Translations under genes and position numbers: made by a program
Assembly: GCA_046049675.1 (NCBI GenBank)
Contig: JBJORA010000044.1
Coordinates: 1-45,131, forward strand
Origin: CAIXQW01 sp046049675
GTDB taxonomy: Bacteria > Bacteroidota > Bacteroidia > Chitinophagales > Chitinophagaceae
Reading direction: 5' to 3'
DNA: 45,131 bases
Part shown: positions 18,155 to 25,516 of the stretch, piece after piece
Numbering within the stretch: position 1 is the stretch's first letter
How the letters are laid out: each line of letters starts with the position of its first letter
Notes under the pieces: generated by a model
Told to the model about the DNA's origin: nothing
Database searches by the model: none
The model's input: the letters and a program-made list of their open reading frames with translations, nothing else

Positions 18155-18202
18155 CCTATACTAGATTAAGGAAAGAGTACACAACAACTATGCAGTAATT
18201 CC

Positions 18203-20041
18203 CTATCCCACTTCCACACCACCTTCTCCACTAACAACAACTTCCATACTTCTCTGTACAAATGCTGTAAGATCTTTGCCCTTTAGCATACCTAAATTAA
18301 GCATCGCTAAATCTGCTAACTGGCGCGCCTTGCTCTTTTGCTGTTCTTCGCTGCCGTTGAGTATGCTACTTACAGCTTTGTGATTGCCATTGACAGTTAA
18401 AGTAATTTGTGTTGGCAGAGTGCCATAAAAACTCATCATGCCACCGCCCATACTAGCCATATCTTTCATACGACGCATATGCTCTGGCTGGCTAGCCGTA
18501 ACCACTGCCCCATCTACACTTTGCCCAACAACATCTACATTCAATTCTAAGCCTTCGTATGGCACAGCGAACAAGGTTTTCACTTGCTCTACTTGCTCGG
18601 CACTCAATACGCTATCGGTATTTTCTTGTTTGTCAATTAGGTTTTCTGGCAAGTCGCTATCTACACGCGCAAAATGCACATCGTTCCATTTAGCTTCTAT
18701 ATTACTTACAAAGGCGTTGTCGATGAGTGAATCCATTTGCACTACACTAATATTTTTTGCTGCGGCTGCATTGATAAAACTATCTTGGCCCACTTTGTCG
18801 CTTGTGTATACAACTACAATTTTACCGTCTTTATTTTTTTGCGTGCTTTCAATGCTTGTTTTGTAATCGCTCCAGCTTGTTAGGGCACCAGTGCTTGCAT
18901 CTTGCATCAACAAAAACTTTGCACCGCGCTCAGCAAATTTGTCGTCGGTAATCATACCGTATTTTACAAACAATTCTAAACTCTCCCACTTGGCATCGTA
19001 GTTCTCGCGCTCTTTTTTATAAAGCTCTTCCAACTTATCGGCAACCTTTTTAGTAATGTGGGCATTTATCTTCTTTACGTTCGGGTCGCCTTGCAAATAG
19101 CTGCGGCTAACATTCAACGGAATATCTGGACTATCTATTACACCATGCAAGTGCATTAAGAACTCCGGCACAATATCTTTTACCTCATCTGTTACAAATA
19201 CCTGATTGCAGTATAGCTGTATCTTGTCTTTTTGTATTTCGTAGCTGTTTTTAATTTTAGGGAAGTACAATACACCAGTAAGATTAAATGGAAAATCTAC
19301 ATTTAAGTGAATCCAAAACAATGGCGCTTCTGCAAAAGGATACAACTCGTTGTAAAACTTCGTATAGTCTTCGTCTGTAAGATCGCTTGGCTTGCGAACC
19401 CATATTGGGCTAACATTGTTGACTTGCTCTTCGCCTACAAATACTGGCAATGGCAAAAAGCTACCGAACTTTTTAAGAATACCTTGTACTCGACCATCTT
19501 CTGCATACTCAACACTTTCATCATTTAAATGAAGTACAATGTCAGTACCGCGCGTATCTTTCTCGGCATCCACTAAAGTATACTCTGGACTTCCGTCGCA
19601 TGTCCAACGCACAGCTTGTGCGCCTGTATGGCTTTTAGTAATAATTTCTACTTCCTTACTTACCATAAATGAGCTGTAAAAGCCCAAGCCAAAATGGCCA
19701 ATAATACTTGGTGCATCATCGCCCTTATACTTTTGAATAAACTCTTCGGCGCCACTAAACGCCACTTGGTTGATATACTTATCTACCTCCTCGGCAGTCA
19801 TGCCTATGCCATTATCGCTGATGGTAATCGTTTTTTTATCTGCATCTATGCAGATGCGCACTGCTAAGTCGCCCATTTCGCCGCTAGCTTCGCCTTTGGC
19901 ATAAAGTGTCTTTAACTTGTTGCATGCATCAATTGCATTGCTTACTAATTCACGTAAGAAAATATCTTGATCGCTATACAAGAATTTCTTAATGATAGGA
20001 AAAATGTTCTCCGTTTGTACTCTAATCTGTCCTTGTGCCAT
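18203..20041 (-). CDS. htpG: Chaperone HtpG (Hsp90)
   Basis: 612-residue cytosolic Hsp90. The N-terminal GHKL ATPase has the expected motifs: RELVSNAIDA with the catalytic Glu and Mg-binding Asn, DNGIGMT, and GHFGLGFYSSFMV for the lid and glycine loop. The middle domain follows (PIWVRKPSDLTDEDYTKFY, with the SRSYLQGD catalytic-loop Arg), then the C-terminal dimerisation domain. It lacks the eukaryotic charged linker and MEEVD tail, as bacterial forms do. It has a single-gene transcript with a -7 element 25 bp upstream. Confidence 0.96.
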   Translation of the reverse strand: MAQGQIRVQTENIFPIIKKFLYSDQDIFLRELVSNAIDACNKLKTLYAKGEASGEMGDLAVRICIDADKKTITISDNGIGMTAEEVDKYINQVAFSGAEEFIQKYKGDDAPSIIGHFGLGFYSSFMVSKEVEIITKSHTGAQAVRWTCDGSPEYTLVDAEKDTRGTDIVLHLNDESVEYAEDGRVQGILKKFGSFLPLPVFVGEEQVNNVSPIWVRKPSDLTDEDYTKFYNELYPFAEAPLFWIHLNVDFPFNLTGVLYFPKIKNSYEIQKDKIQLYCNQVFVTDEVKDIVPEFLMHLHGVIDSPDIPLNVSRSYLQGDPNVKKINAHITKKVADKLEELYKKERENYDAKWESLELFVKYGMITDDKFAERGAKFLLMQDASTGALTSWSDYKTSIESTQKNKDGKIVVVYTSDKVGQDSFINAAAAKNISVVQMDSLIDNAFVSNIEAKWNDVHFARVDSDLPENLIDKQENTDSVLSAEQVEQVKTLFAVPYEGLELNVDVVGQSVDGAVVTASQPEHMRRMKDMASMGGGMMSFYGTLPTQITLTVNGNHKAVSSILNGSEEQQKSKARQLADLAMLNLGMLKGKDLTAFVQRSMEVVVSGEGGVEVG

Positions 20042-20066
20042 AAAATTATTTGCTTTAATGCGGCCG

Positions 20067-20074
20067 CAAAATTA
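20067..20074 (-). promoter_or_regulatory. TAnnTTTG -7 element (TAATTTTG) of htpG
   Basis: Exact consensus match 25 bp before the ATG at 20041. No heat-shock-type element was recognised. Confidence 0.6.
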
Positions 20075-20176
20075 GAACATTTCTAATTACTTTTTGGCAT
20101 GATTACTAAAGCAAAATGGTCCGCAAAGTCAAATCAAAAACCGTACTAGCCCAAAGCTAACACAGGTCACTGTGCA

Positions 20177-21139
20177 CTAATAGTCTCTGTTTAGCAAGAA
20201 TTCCGCCAAAGTTCGCAATTCGCTTTTGCGTGCATCAGGTACTGGTACTTGCTCAAGGGCATCAAATGCTAGCTTGCTATAGTGTTCCTTTACGCTTTGC
20301 GTGTCTGCTTTAATTTCTAGTTGCTCAAATAGTGCCAGGGTATCTTGCACTTTATTAGCAGAGGCTTGCTGAAGGTCCAGTAATTGCTGGCGTTGTGCAG
20401 CATTTGCTTTTTCATAAGCTTTTAAGTGCAAGTACGTTTTTTTGTTGGCTAGAATATCGCCTCCTGCTTGCTTGCCAGTTTTATCAGGATCGCCAAAAGC
20501 ATCCAAATAATCGTCTTTGAGCTGAAAGCTAATGCCGAGGTTCTTGCCAAAAGCATACAACAAATCGGCAGTACCATCTGTTGCACCGCCTAAAATTGCG
20601 CCAATCTTTATACTACAGGCTAACAGCACACTTGTCTTTAGCGCAATCATGTTGATATACTCATCTATGCTAACGTCATCGCGCAATTCGAAGTCCATGT
20701 CCATTTGTTGGCCTTCGCATACTTCAATGGCTGTGGTATTAAATACATCGTACACTTGATGTAAATATTGTGGTTCAATTTTATTCAATTCTGCATAAGC
20801 GTAGATGTTCATCACATCGCCACTCAAAATTGCGGTAGGCATATCCCATTGCTGATGCACCGTTGCTTGCCCGCGACGCAATGGCGCAGCATCCATAATA
20901 TCGTCGTGGATTAAAGTAAAATTATGGAACAGTTCTATCGCAGTTGCCGCATGCAATGCACTTTGATTGGGCTCTTGAAACAAGTTGTGACTCATCAATA
21001 AAGCTACTGGCCTAATACGCTTGCCACCGATAGACAAAATATGACGACACGCATCGTATAGACGGCTAGGTTGCTCCTTCAAGGTATAAGTGGCTAGATG
21101 TTCTTCGAAACGCTGCTGTAGTTGCTGCAAACTGTGCAT
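20177..21139 (-). CDS. Short-chain polyprenyl (FPP/GGPP-type) diphosphate synthase
   Basis: 320-residue all-helical prenyltransferase that condenses isopentenyl diphosphate onto an allylic diphosphate. The first Asp-rich motif is DDIMD (79-83) and the second DDYLD (209-213); GGKRIRP and GQQMDMDFE are also present. An aromatic residue (F74) five positions before the first motif is the usual sign of short products (C15-C20), rather than the longer quinone side chains. The ATG is four bases from an exact -7 element, so the message is close to leaderless. Confidence 0.9.
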   Translation of the reverse strand: MHSLQQLQQRFEEHLATYTLKEQPSRLYDACRHILSIGGKRIRPVALLMSHNLFQEPNQSALHAATAIELFHNFTLIHDDIMDAAPLRRGQATVHQQWDMPTAILSGDVMNIYAYAELNKIEPQYLHQVYDVFNTTAIEVCEGQQMDMDFELRDDVSIDEYINMIALKTSVLLACSIKIGAILGGATDGTADLLYAFGKNLGISFQLKDDYLDAFGDPDKTGKQAGGDILANKKTYLHLKAYEKANAAQRQQLLDLQQASANKVQDTLALFEQLEIKADTQSVKEHYSKLAFDALEQVPVPDARKSELRTLAEFLLNRDY

Positions 21140-21143
21140 TTGG

Positions 21144-21151
21144 CAAATATA
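21144..21151 (-). promoter_or_regulatory. TAnnTTTG -7 element (TATATTTG) of the prenyl synthase gene
   Basis: Exact consensus match only four bases upstream of the ATG at 21139. Transcription would begin at or almost at the start codon. Confidence 0.65.
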
Positions 21152-21291
21152 GGCTCGCGCATTGACAGATTTCTAAATTAAGGCACAAAGTAGCGATTGC
21201 TAGTATTTGCATTTTCACATATCTTTACAATTGAGATTTCTAACGCTTTAAACTCGTAAAAAGTATTTCAGTCTACCTATCACACCACATA

Positions 21292-22854
21292 ATGAAAAAG
21301 ATAATATCTACGTTCGTTTTTGCAGCTTTTTGCTTTACCAGCCAAGCACAAGTTGCTACATGGACAGACAATGTTGCATGCATTCTATACACACATTGCA
21401 CAAGCTGCCATAATGCTAATGGCATTGGCCCGGGCGATTTTACAAGTTATAGTAATGCCGCTATGTACAAAACGGCTATCAAAAATGCTACAAGTACAAG
21501 AGCAATGCCGCCTTTTAAGGCAGACCTAAGCTATCAGCACTATACAGAAGAACGTGTGCTTACGCAGCAGGAGATAGATATTCTAGCTAGTTGGGCTGAT
21601 AATAATGCGCCCCAAGGAAATGGCACAGCTCCCGTTGCTCCAACATATCCAAACGGCGCTACCATGCAAAATGCTGATCTTGTTTTGCAAGCACCTACTT
21701 ACACAGTTAATACAACTGCTGGAGACGTTTATCGCTGCTTTGTAATTCCTGGTGGAATAGCAACTGATAAGTATATCACTAATATAGAAGTAGTGCCAGG
21801 TAATCGCCCAATTGTGCACCATGTACTCGTATTTACAGATACATCTACTGTTCCTGCTACTTTAGATGCTGGCGATCCGGGTCCGGGCTATAACAGTGCC
21901 GGAACAGGTAGCAATGCAAGCACCTTAGTTGCTGGCTGGGTACCCGGCCAAGGTGTTATTAATATTGCACCTGGCTTCGGATTGCGTGCCCCAGCAAATA
22001 CTAGCTATGTCATTCAAATTCACTACCCATCAGGCATCAATAACCTTGTGGATAGCACAAAAGTGTATCTCAAATTTGCAACATCGCCAGTGCGTACTGC
22101 CTTTGTATCGCCCGTTATTAACCACGGTCCACCAAGCCTGCAAAATGGCCCGCTTGTAATTGCTGCAAATACAACCAAGACCTTTATTGCTAAATACACG
22201 ATTCCAAATTTTGTCAATACCTCAGTGCTTAGTGTAAGTCCGCATATGCACAAAATAGGACGCAATATCAAGAGCTTTGCGGTAAATACTGCTGGCGACA
22301 CGACTAAGCTAATTAATATTCCTAGTTGGGATTTCAATTGGCAAGGTGGCTACAATTTTCAAAAGCCAATAGTATTGACTGGCGGCTCGACAATTTGGGC
22401 AAATGCGCTGTATGATAATACGACAGCCAATCCATTTAACCCAAGCAATCCACCACAATTGGTTACACTTGGCGAAGGCACCAACGACGAAATGATGCTT
22501 ATTTATTTCACTTACGCACTTGCAATGCCTGGCGACGAAAATATGGTTATTGATACAGTTGGCCGACCAGATTACTATAACGGTTGTGGCATTGGTTCAG
22601 TACCAAATAGTATCGTAGATGTGACTGCACAAAAACCGATGCTTGTACCAAATCCGAGTACAACAAGTTTGACTATCGTAGGCAATAGCCAAGTAGCATA
22701 CAAACTTATCGTAGTAAATACCGCTGGCAGTGTTGTATTACAAAGTACACTGAATGGCAATGGGAGTTTGCAGCATAATTTAAGCCCAGGTTTGTATCGC
22801 GCTATCATCTTTGATGGCATGACTACGAGCAGCGAGAATTTGTTAGTGCGATAG
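21292..22854 (+). CDS. Secreted cytochrome c / copper type II monooxygenase fusion with T9SS tail
   Basis: 520 residues. The signal peptide is MKKIISTFVFAAFCFTSQAQ. Residues 22-105 form a cytochrome c-like module with CTSCH (36-40) for covalent heme and M72 in AMPPF as likely axial ligand. Residues 130-430 match the two-domain fold of peptidylglycine alpha-hydroxylating monooxygenase. All copper ligands are in place: H176-H177 and H244 for the first copper, and H318, H320 and M401 (in NDEMM) for the second. The last 70 residues (PNPSTTSLTIVG...) are a type A T9SS sorting domain, so the protein should be exported to the surface. The substrate is unknown; the heme may supply electrons to copper. 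A structured repeat array follows the gene. Confidence 0.88.
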   Translation: MKKIISTFVFAAFCFTSQAQVATWTDNVACILYTHCTSCHNANGIGPGDFTSYSNAAMYKTAIKNATSTRAMPPFKADLSYQHYTEERVLTQQEIDILASWADNNAPQGNGTAPVAPTYPNGATMQNADLVLQAPTYTVNTTAGDVYRCFVIPGGIATDKYITNIEVVPGNRPIVHHVLVFTDTSTVPATLDAGDPGPGYNSAGTGSNASTLVAGWVPGQGVINIAPGFGLRAPANTSYVIQIHYPSGINNLVDSTKVYLKFATSPVRTAFVSPVINHGPPSLQNGPLVIAANTTKTFIAKYTIPNFVNTSVLSVSPHMHKIGRNIKSFAVNTAGDTTKLINIPSWDFNWQGGYNFQKPIVLTGGSTIWANALYDNTTANPFNPSNPPQLVTLGEGTNDEMMLIYFTYALAMPGDENMVIDTVGRPDYYNGCGIGSVPNSIVDVTAQKPMLVPNPSTTSLTIVGNSQVAYKLIVVNTAGSVVLQSTLNGNGSLQHNLSPGLYRAIIFDGMTTSSENLLVR

Positions 22855-22940
22855 GTGAGCGTTTATAGCACTAAGGCTTAGACACGATTGCCCCAAAGTG
22901 ACGGAAAGAATGCTATGTATCTAGAAGAATTAGTCCAATG

Positions 22941-23213
22941 TTAAGGCGTAGGCTTTAGGCTAATCCTTACATGATATGCACGCTACCTTGGTTTAGCCAA
23001 ACATAAACTGGCAAGTCAATTGTGCCATCCTTAAAGAAACGAACATAGGTCTGCATCATTAGATGAATTGCGATTGTTAAATTATAATCACTTCGGCTAA
23101 AGCCGCCTGTGTGGTCATATCTACTTTTTGCCTCCTGCTAAAGCACGAGGCAAAACGCAAAGCATAGCAGAACATTAAAAAAAATTACTAGTAAATCATT
23201 CTAATCAACCCAT
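22941..23213. repeat. Repeat unit 1
   Basis: Hairpin B is weak (AAGG 22943-22946 with CCTT 22965-22968). Hairpin C is at 22988-23000 (TTGGT-TTA-GCCAA), D at 23094-23105 and A at 23126-23155. Hairpin A has nine paired bases, a C-C mismatch, then TGCT-AA-AGCA. Confidence 0.75.
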
Positions 23214-23494
23214 TCATTTAGGAATGGGCTTTAGTCGATTCCTAATAGAGCGCGCATGCTATCTTGGCTTTATACAAACAAAAGAAGCCATGCCAAGTAT
23301 TCCAGCCACCAAAAGAAATCATCAAACAGTAGGGCATTAATAGATGAATTACACCTTTTAATGCACAATCAATTCGGCTAAAGCCGCTTAGCTGGCATAC
23401 TATCTTTTTGCCTTCTAATAAAGCAGGAGGCAAAACACAAAAGCATAGCAGAACATTAAAAAAACTAAATAGTAAATCACTCTAATCAAACGAT
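23214..23494. repeat. Repeat unit 2
   Basis: Hairpin B is at 23218-23245 (TTAGGAAT with ATTCCTAA, apex TTTA). Hairpin C is decayed near 23264-23277. D lies around 23375-23386 and A at 23406-23435, where one G-T wobble replaces a C-G pair and the C-C mismatch of unit 1 is a C-G pair. Confidence 0.75.
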
Positions 23495-23775
23495 TGATTT
23501 AGGATTGTGCTTTAGCTCAATCCTAAATAGCATGCAAATACAATGTTGGCTTTAGCCAAACAAGAGCTGACATACCATTGGTGCAATCCATAAAAAAATC
23601 GAACACTAGTATGCATCAAAAGATGAATTGCACTTGCCAAATCACAATCACTTCAGCTAAAGCCGTTTGCGTTGGCATGTTATCTTTTTGCATCCTGCTT
23701 CAGTTGGATGCAAAACACAAAAGCATAGCAGAACATTAAAAAAAGCTACCTAGTAAACCATTCTAATCAAACCAC
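23495..23775. repeat. Repeat unit 3
   Basis: Hairpin B is the longest copy: ATTTAGGATTG (23497-23507) pairs perfectly with CAATCCTAAAT (23518-23528), apex TTTA. C is intact at 23546-23559. D is disrupted (CAGCTAAAGCCG). A is at 23686-23715 with an A-T pair where the other units have C-G. Confidence 0.75.
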
Positions 23776-23843
23776 TCATTCAGGAATAGGCTTTAGCTCT
23801 TCCCTATGTAGTATGCACAAAAAATGTTGGCTTTAGCCACACA
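23776..23843. repeat. Partial repeat unit 4
   Basis: Holds a degraded hairpin B (GGAA..TTCC around GGCTTTAGCT, 23783-23803) and hairpin C (TTGGCTTTAGCCA near 23827-23839). It then stops before the D and A hairpins. Confidence 0.7.
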
Positions 23844-23872
23844 AAACGTTGAAAATCATTTTGCACTAGCAC

Positions 23873-23905
23873 AAAAAAAAGCGGCTCGCAAAACTGCAAG
23901 CCACT
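23873..23905 (-). terminator. Rho-independent terminator of the Omp28-like gene
   Basis: On the minus strand AGTGGCTTGC pairs with GCGAGCCGCT (two G-U wobbles) around a six-base loop, followed by eight T (23873-23880). It is 25 bp past the stop at 23931. Confidence 0.85.
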
Positions 23906-23930
23906 TTGAAAATTTGCTAATTAAAATATA

Positions 23931-25034
23931 TTACTGTACTGAAAACTTAAATACACCTTGCTGGCCATTGCTAGCAGTAATATGCGCAAAGTACATACCA
24001 GTTGGCAAACCTGCTACACTTGCAGGGCTCCACTTCATTGTATGTACACCAGCAATTTCATAGCTCTCATAAACATTGCCCATGCGCTTACCAGCAACGT
24101 CCAAAACTTCTAGACGAACATTTGCGTCGCTACTTAAGTTAAATGTAAAGCCAACATTTGTGAATGCATTTGTAGGATTTGGATAAACACTAGCAGTAAG
24201 TGTTTGGCTATTGTCCCCTAAACCTGTTGGGAAGAAAGAACTCAATGGCGCGCCATCAGCGTTCAAAATTTCTTTACCGTTTACGCTTGTATCACCATCG
24301 TAAGCGATGAAAGCCAAAACATGTACATTCTTCTTTACCCAAGCAGCTGGTACTGTAAAGCTAAAATCTTTAGTATAGTTAGTACCTACAACTGCAGCGT
24401 TAGGTATTACACCTGTCCAACCCCAATTAGGACCAGCAGCCTTACGAAGAGTTTCATTGTGAAACCAATTTGTCAATGGATCAGCACCACCTTGTACACT
24501 TGAGCTGTAGTTACTTTGCAACAAATTGCCTGTGGCAGGAATGCTATCCTCTAGTATATAAAGCTGAACGTTGATAGGCATTGTACCATTTGGCGCAGTG
24601 CTAAATTTAGCATTAATTTTACCAGTAAAATTAGTACCATCTGTAGCTAAATCTGTCAGACTTACGCTCGCGATTGCAGCCATATTAAAACGAGTAGACG
24701 TTTTGCTTGCCCACTGACCACGACTCATGCTAATTTTTGAATTGCCTGTATACTTATAACGATCGATAGCACCATTTGGATAACCAGTTACACCAATGCC
24801 ATTATCAATAGCTGCACCAGCAGGTACCTCCAAAGCATCGCCATTGTGAGAAGCTACTGGATAGAAAGTAGTAGGATACTGTGTCTTCAATCCTTCTAAA
24901 ACCACAGTCCCTTCAGGACACCATCCGCACCAAGTACCAGTAAAATCTTCTAAAACAACCTTTCTAACTGTAGTTTGAGCCACCGCAGTTGTAATGCTCG
25001 CAGCGCATGCAAGCGTAATCAATACCTTTTTCAT
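23931..25034 (-). CDS. Omp28-like secreted thioredoxin-fold protein with T9SS type A tail
   Basis: 367 residues starting with the signal peptide MKKVLITLACAASITTAVAQ. Residues 25-130 follow the Omp28 family, a thioredoxin-like fold with CGWC (C36-C39) in EDFTGTWCGWCPEG and the cis-proline region GVTGYPNGAIDR. The last 85 residues (SVYPNPTNAFTNVGFTF...GVFKFSVQ) form a type A T9SS sorting domain. It is therefore expected to be exported and attached outside the outer membrane. Redox activity is plausible but unproven for the family. The ATG at 25034 has no exact -7 match nearby; a strong terminator follows the gene. Confidence 0.87.
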   Translation of the reverse strand: MKKVLITLACAASITTAVAQTTVRKVVLEDFTGTWCGWCPEGTVVLEGLKTQYPTTFYPVASHNGDALEVPAGAAIDNGIGVTGYPNGAIDRYKYTGNSKISMSRGQWASKTSTRFNMAAIASVSLTDLATDGTNFTGKINAKFSTAPNGTMPINVQLYILEDSIPATGNLLQSNYSSSVQGGADPLTNWFHNETLRKAAGPNWGWTGVIPNAAVVGTNYTKDFSFTVPAAWVKKNVHVLAFIAYDGDTSVNGKEILNADGAPLSSFFPTGLGDNSQTLTASVYPNPTNAFTNVGFTFNLSSDANVRLEVLDVAGKRMGNVYESYEIAGVHTMKWSPASVAGLPTGMYFAHITASNGQQGVFKFSVQ

Positions 25035-25162
25035 TATACGTTAATATATACTACGAAATTAGACGTAAATGCTGATACTTCAATTTGTTTGACCTAAATA
25101 AAGTTTGCACATCTCGAATTTTATTGTCTTGCACTATGGCTTTTGCGGTGAGTAATGCCTTT

Positions 25163-25516
25163 TTATCTGCCAAATCCGTACGGGCAGTGTCGGCAGCCAT
25201 TTTTGCAGCAATAACCCTTTCGCAAGTGATACCATTTGCTAAAAACAAAAAAACCATGTTCGACATAATAGTCAATGCCTTCAATAAGCTGAGATGGTTT
25301 ACCAAGTTGATTTACAATATTAGGCTCATCAGCTACTACTGCAGCAGCAAGTTCAATAGATTTAGCTACCACTGCTGTGTGCATACAGTGTTGACACATG
25401 CAAGTACCATTGGCATCTGTCACCTCTAAAATAGGCGGATACTGCCTGCACCAACAAGCACTAATTGTTTGCACCTCGCACGCAAATGCTTGGCCACAAA
25501 CACTACAAACAGCCAT
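25163..25516 (-). CDS. Cysteine-rich CWC plus DUF5522 protein
   Basis: 117 residues with 13 cysteines. The N-terminal half has the CWC pattern (CSVCGQAF.C, then ACWC, then CMCQHC). The C-terminal half is a DUF5522 unit (YYVEHGFFVFSKWYHLRKGYCCKNGCRHCPYGF). In other Bacteroidota the two occur as separate small neighbours or fused; both look like metal-binding modules, with unknown function. There is no signal peptide, so it is cytoplasmic. Its ATG follows the stop of the lipoprotein gene with no gap, so it depends on that transcript. A frame at 25051-25305 on the same strand is a shadow. Confidence 0.8.
   Translation of the reverse strand: MAVCSVCGQAFACEVQTISACWCRQYPPILEVTDANGTCMCQHCMHTAVVAKSIELAAAVVADEPNIVNQLGKPSQLIEGIDYYVEHGFFVFSKWYHLRKGYCCKNGCRHCPYGFGR

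Larger units (their letters stand above)
22941..23843. repeat. Tandem array of ~280-bp structured intergenic repeats
   Basis: Three full units and a partial fourth. Anchor AGCATAGCAGAACATT starts at 23161, 23442 and 23722, so the period is 281 and 280. Each unit carries up to four hairpins: B (AGGAAT..ATTCCT type), C (TTGGCTTTAGCCAA), D (CGGCTAAAGCCG) and A (TTTTGCCTC..GAGGCAAAA). Arms of A and B differ between units but remain paired, as detailed under findings. All four apices contain GCTTTAGC or its reverse complement GCTAAAGC. No open reading frame is conserved between units. It sits between a plus-strand gene ending at 22854 and a minus-strand terminator at 23873. Confidence 0.85.

Noticed and set aside
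22941..23843. CRISPR array as an explanation for the repeats
   Set aside because: Units are about 280 bp, similar along their length, and there are no short repeats with unique spacers and no cas genes nearby.
22941..23843. Insertion sequence as an explanation for the repeats
   Set aside because: No transposase frame and no terminal inverted repeats bounding the whole array; a MITE-like origin of single units remains possible.
25051..25305. 84-codon minus-strand frame downstream of and overlapping the CWC/DUF5522 gene
   Set aside because: It overlaps the DUF5522 coding region in another frame and resembles no family; a shadow frame.
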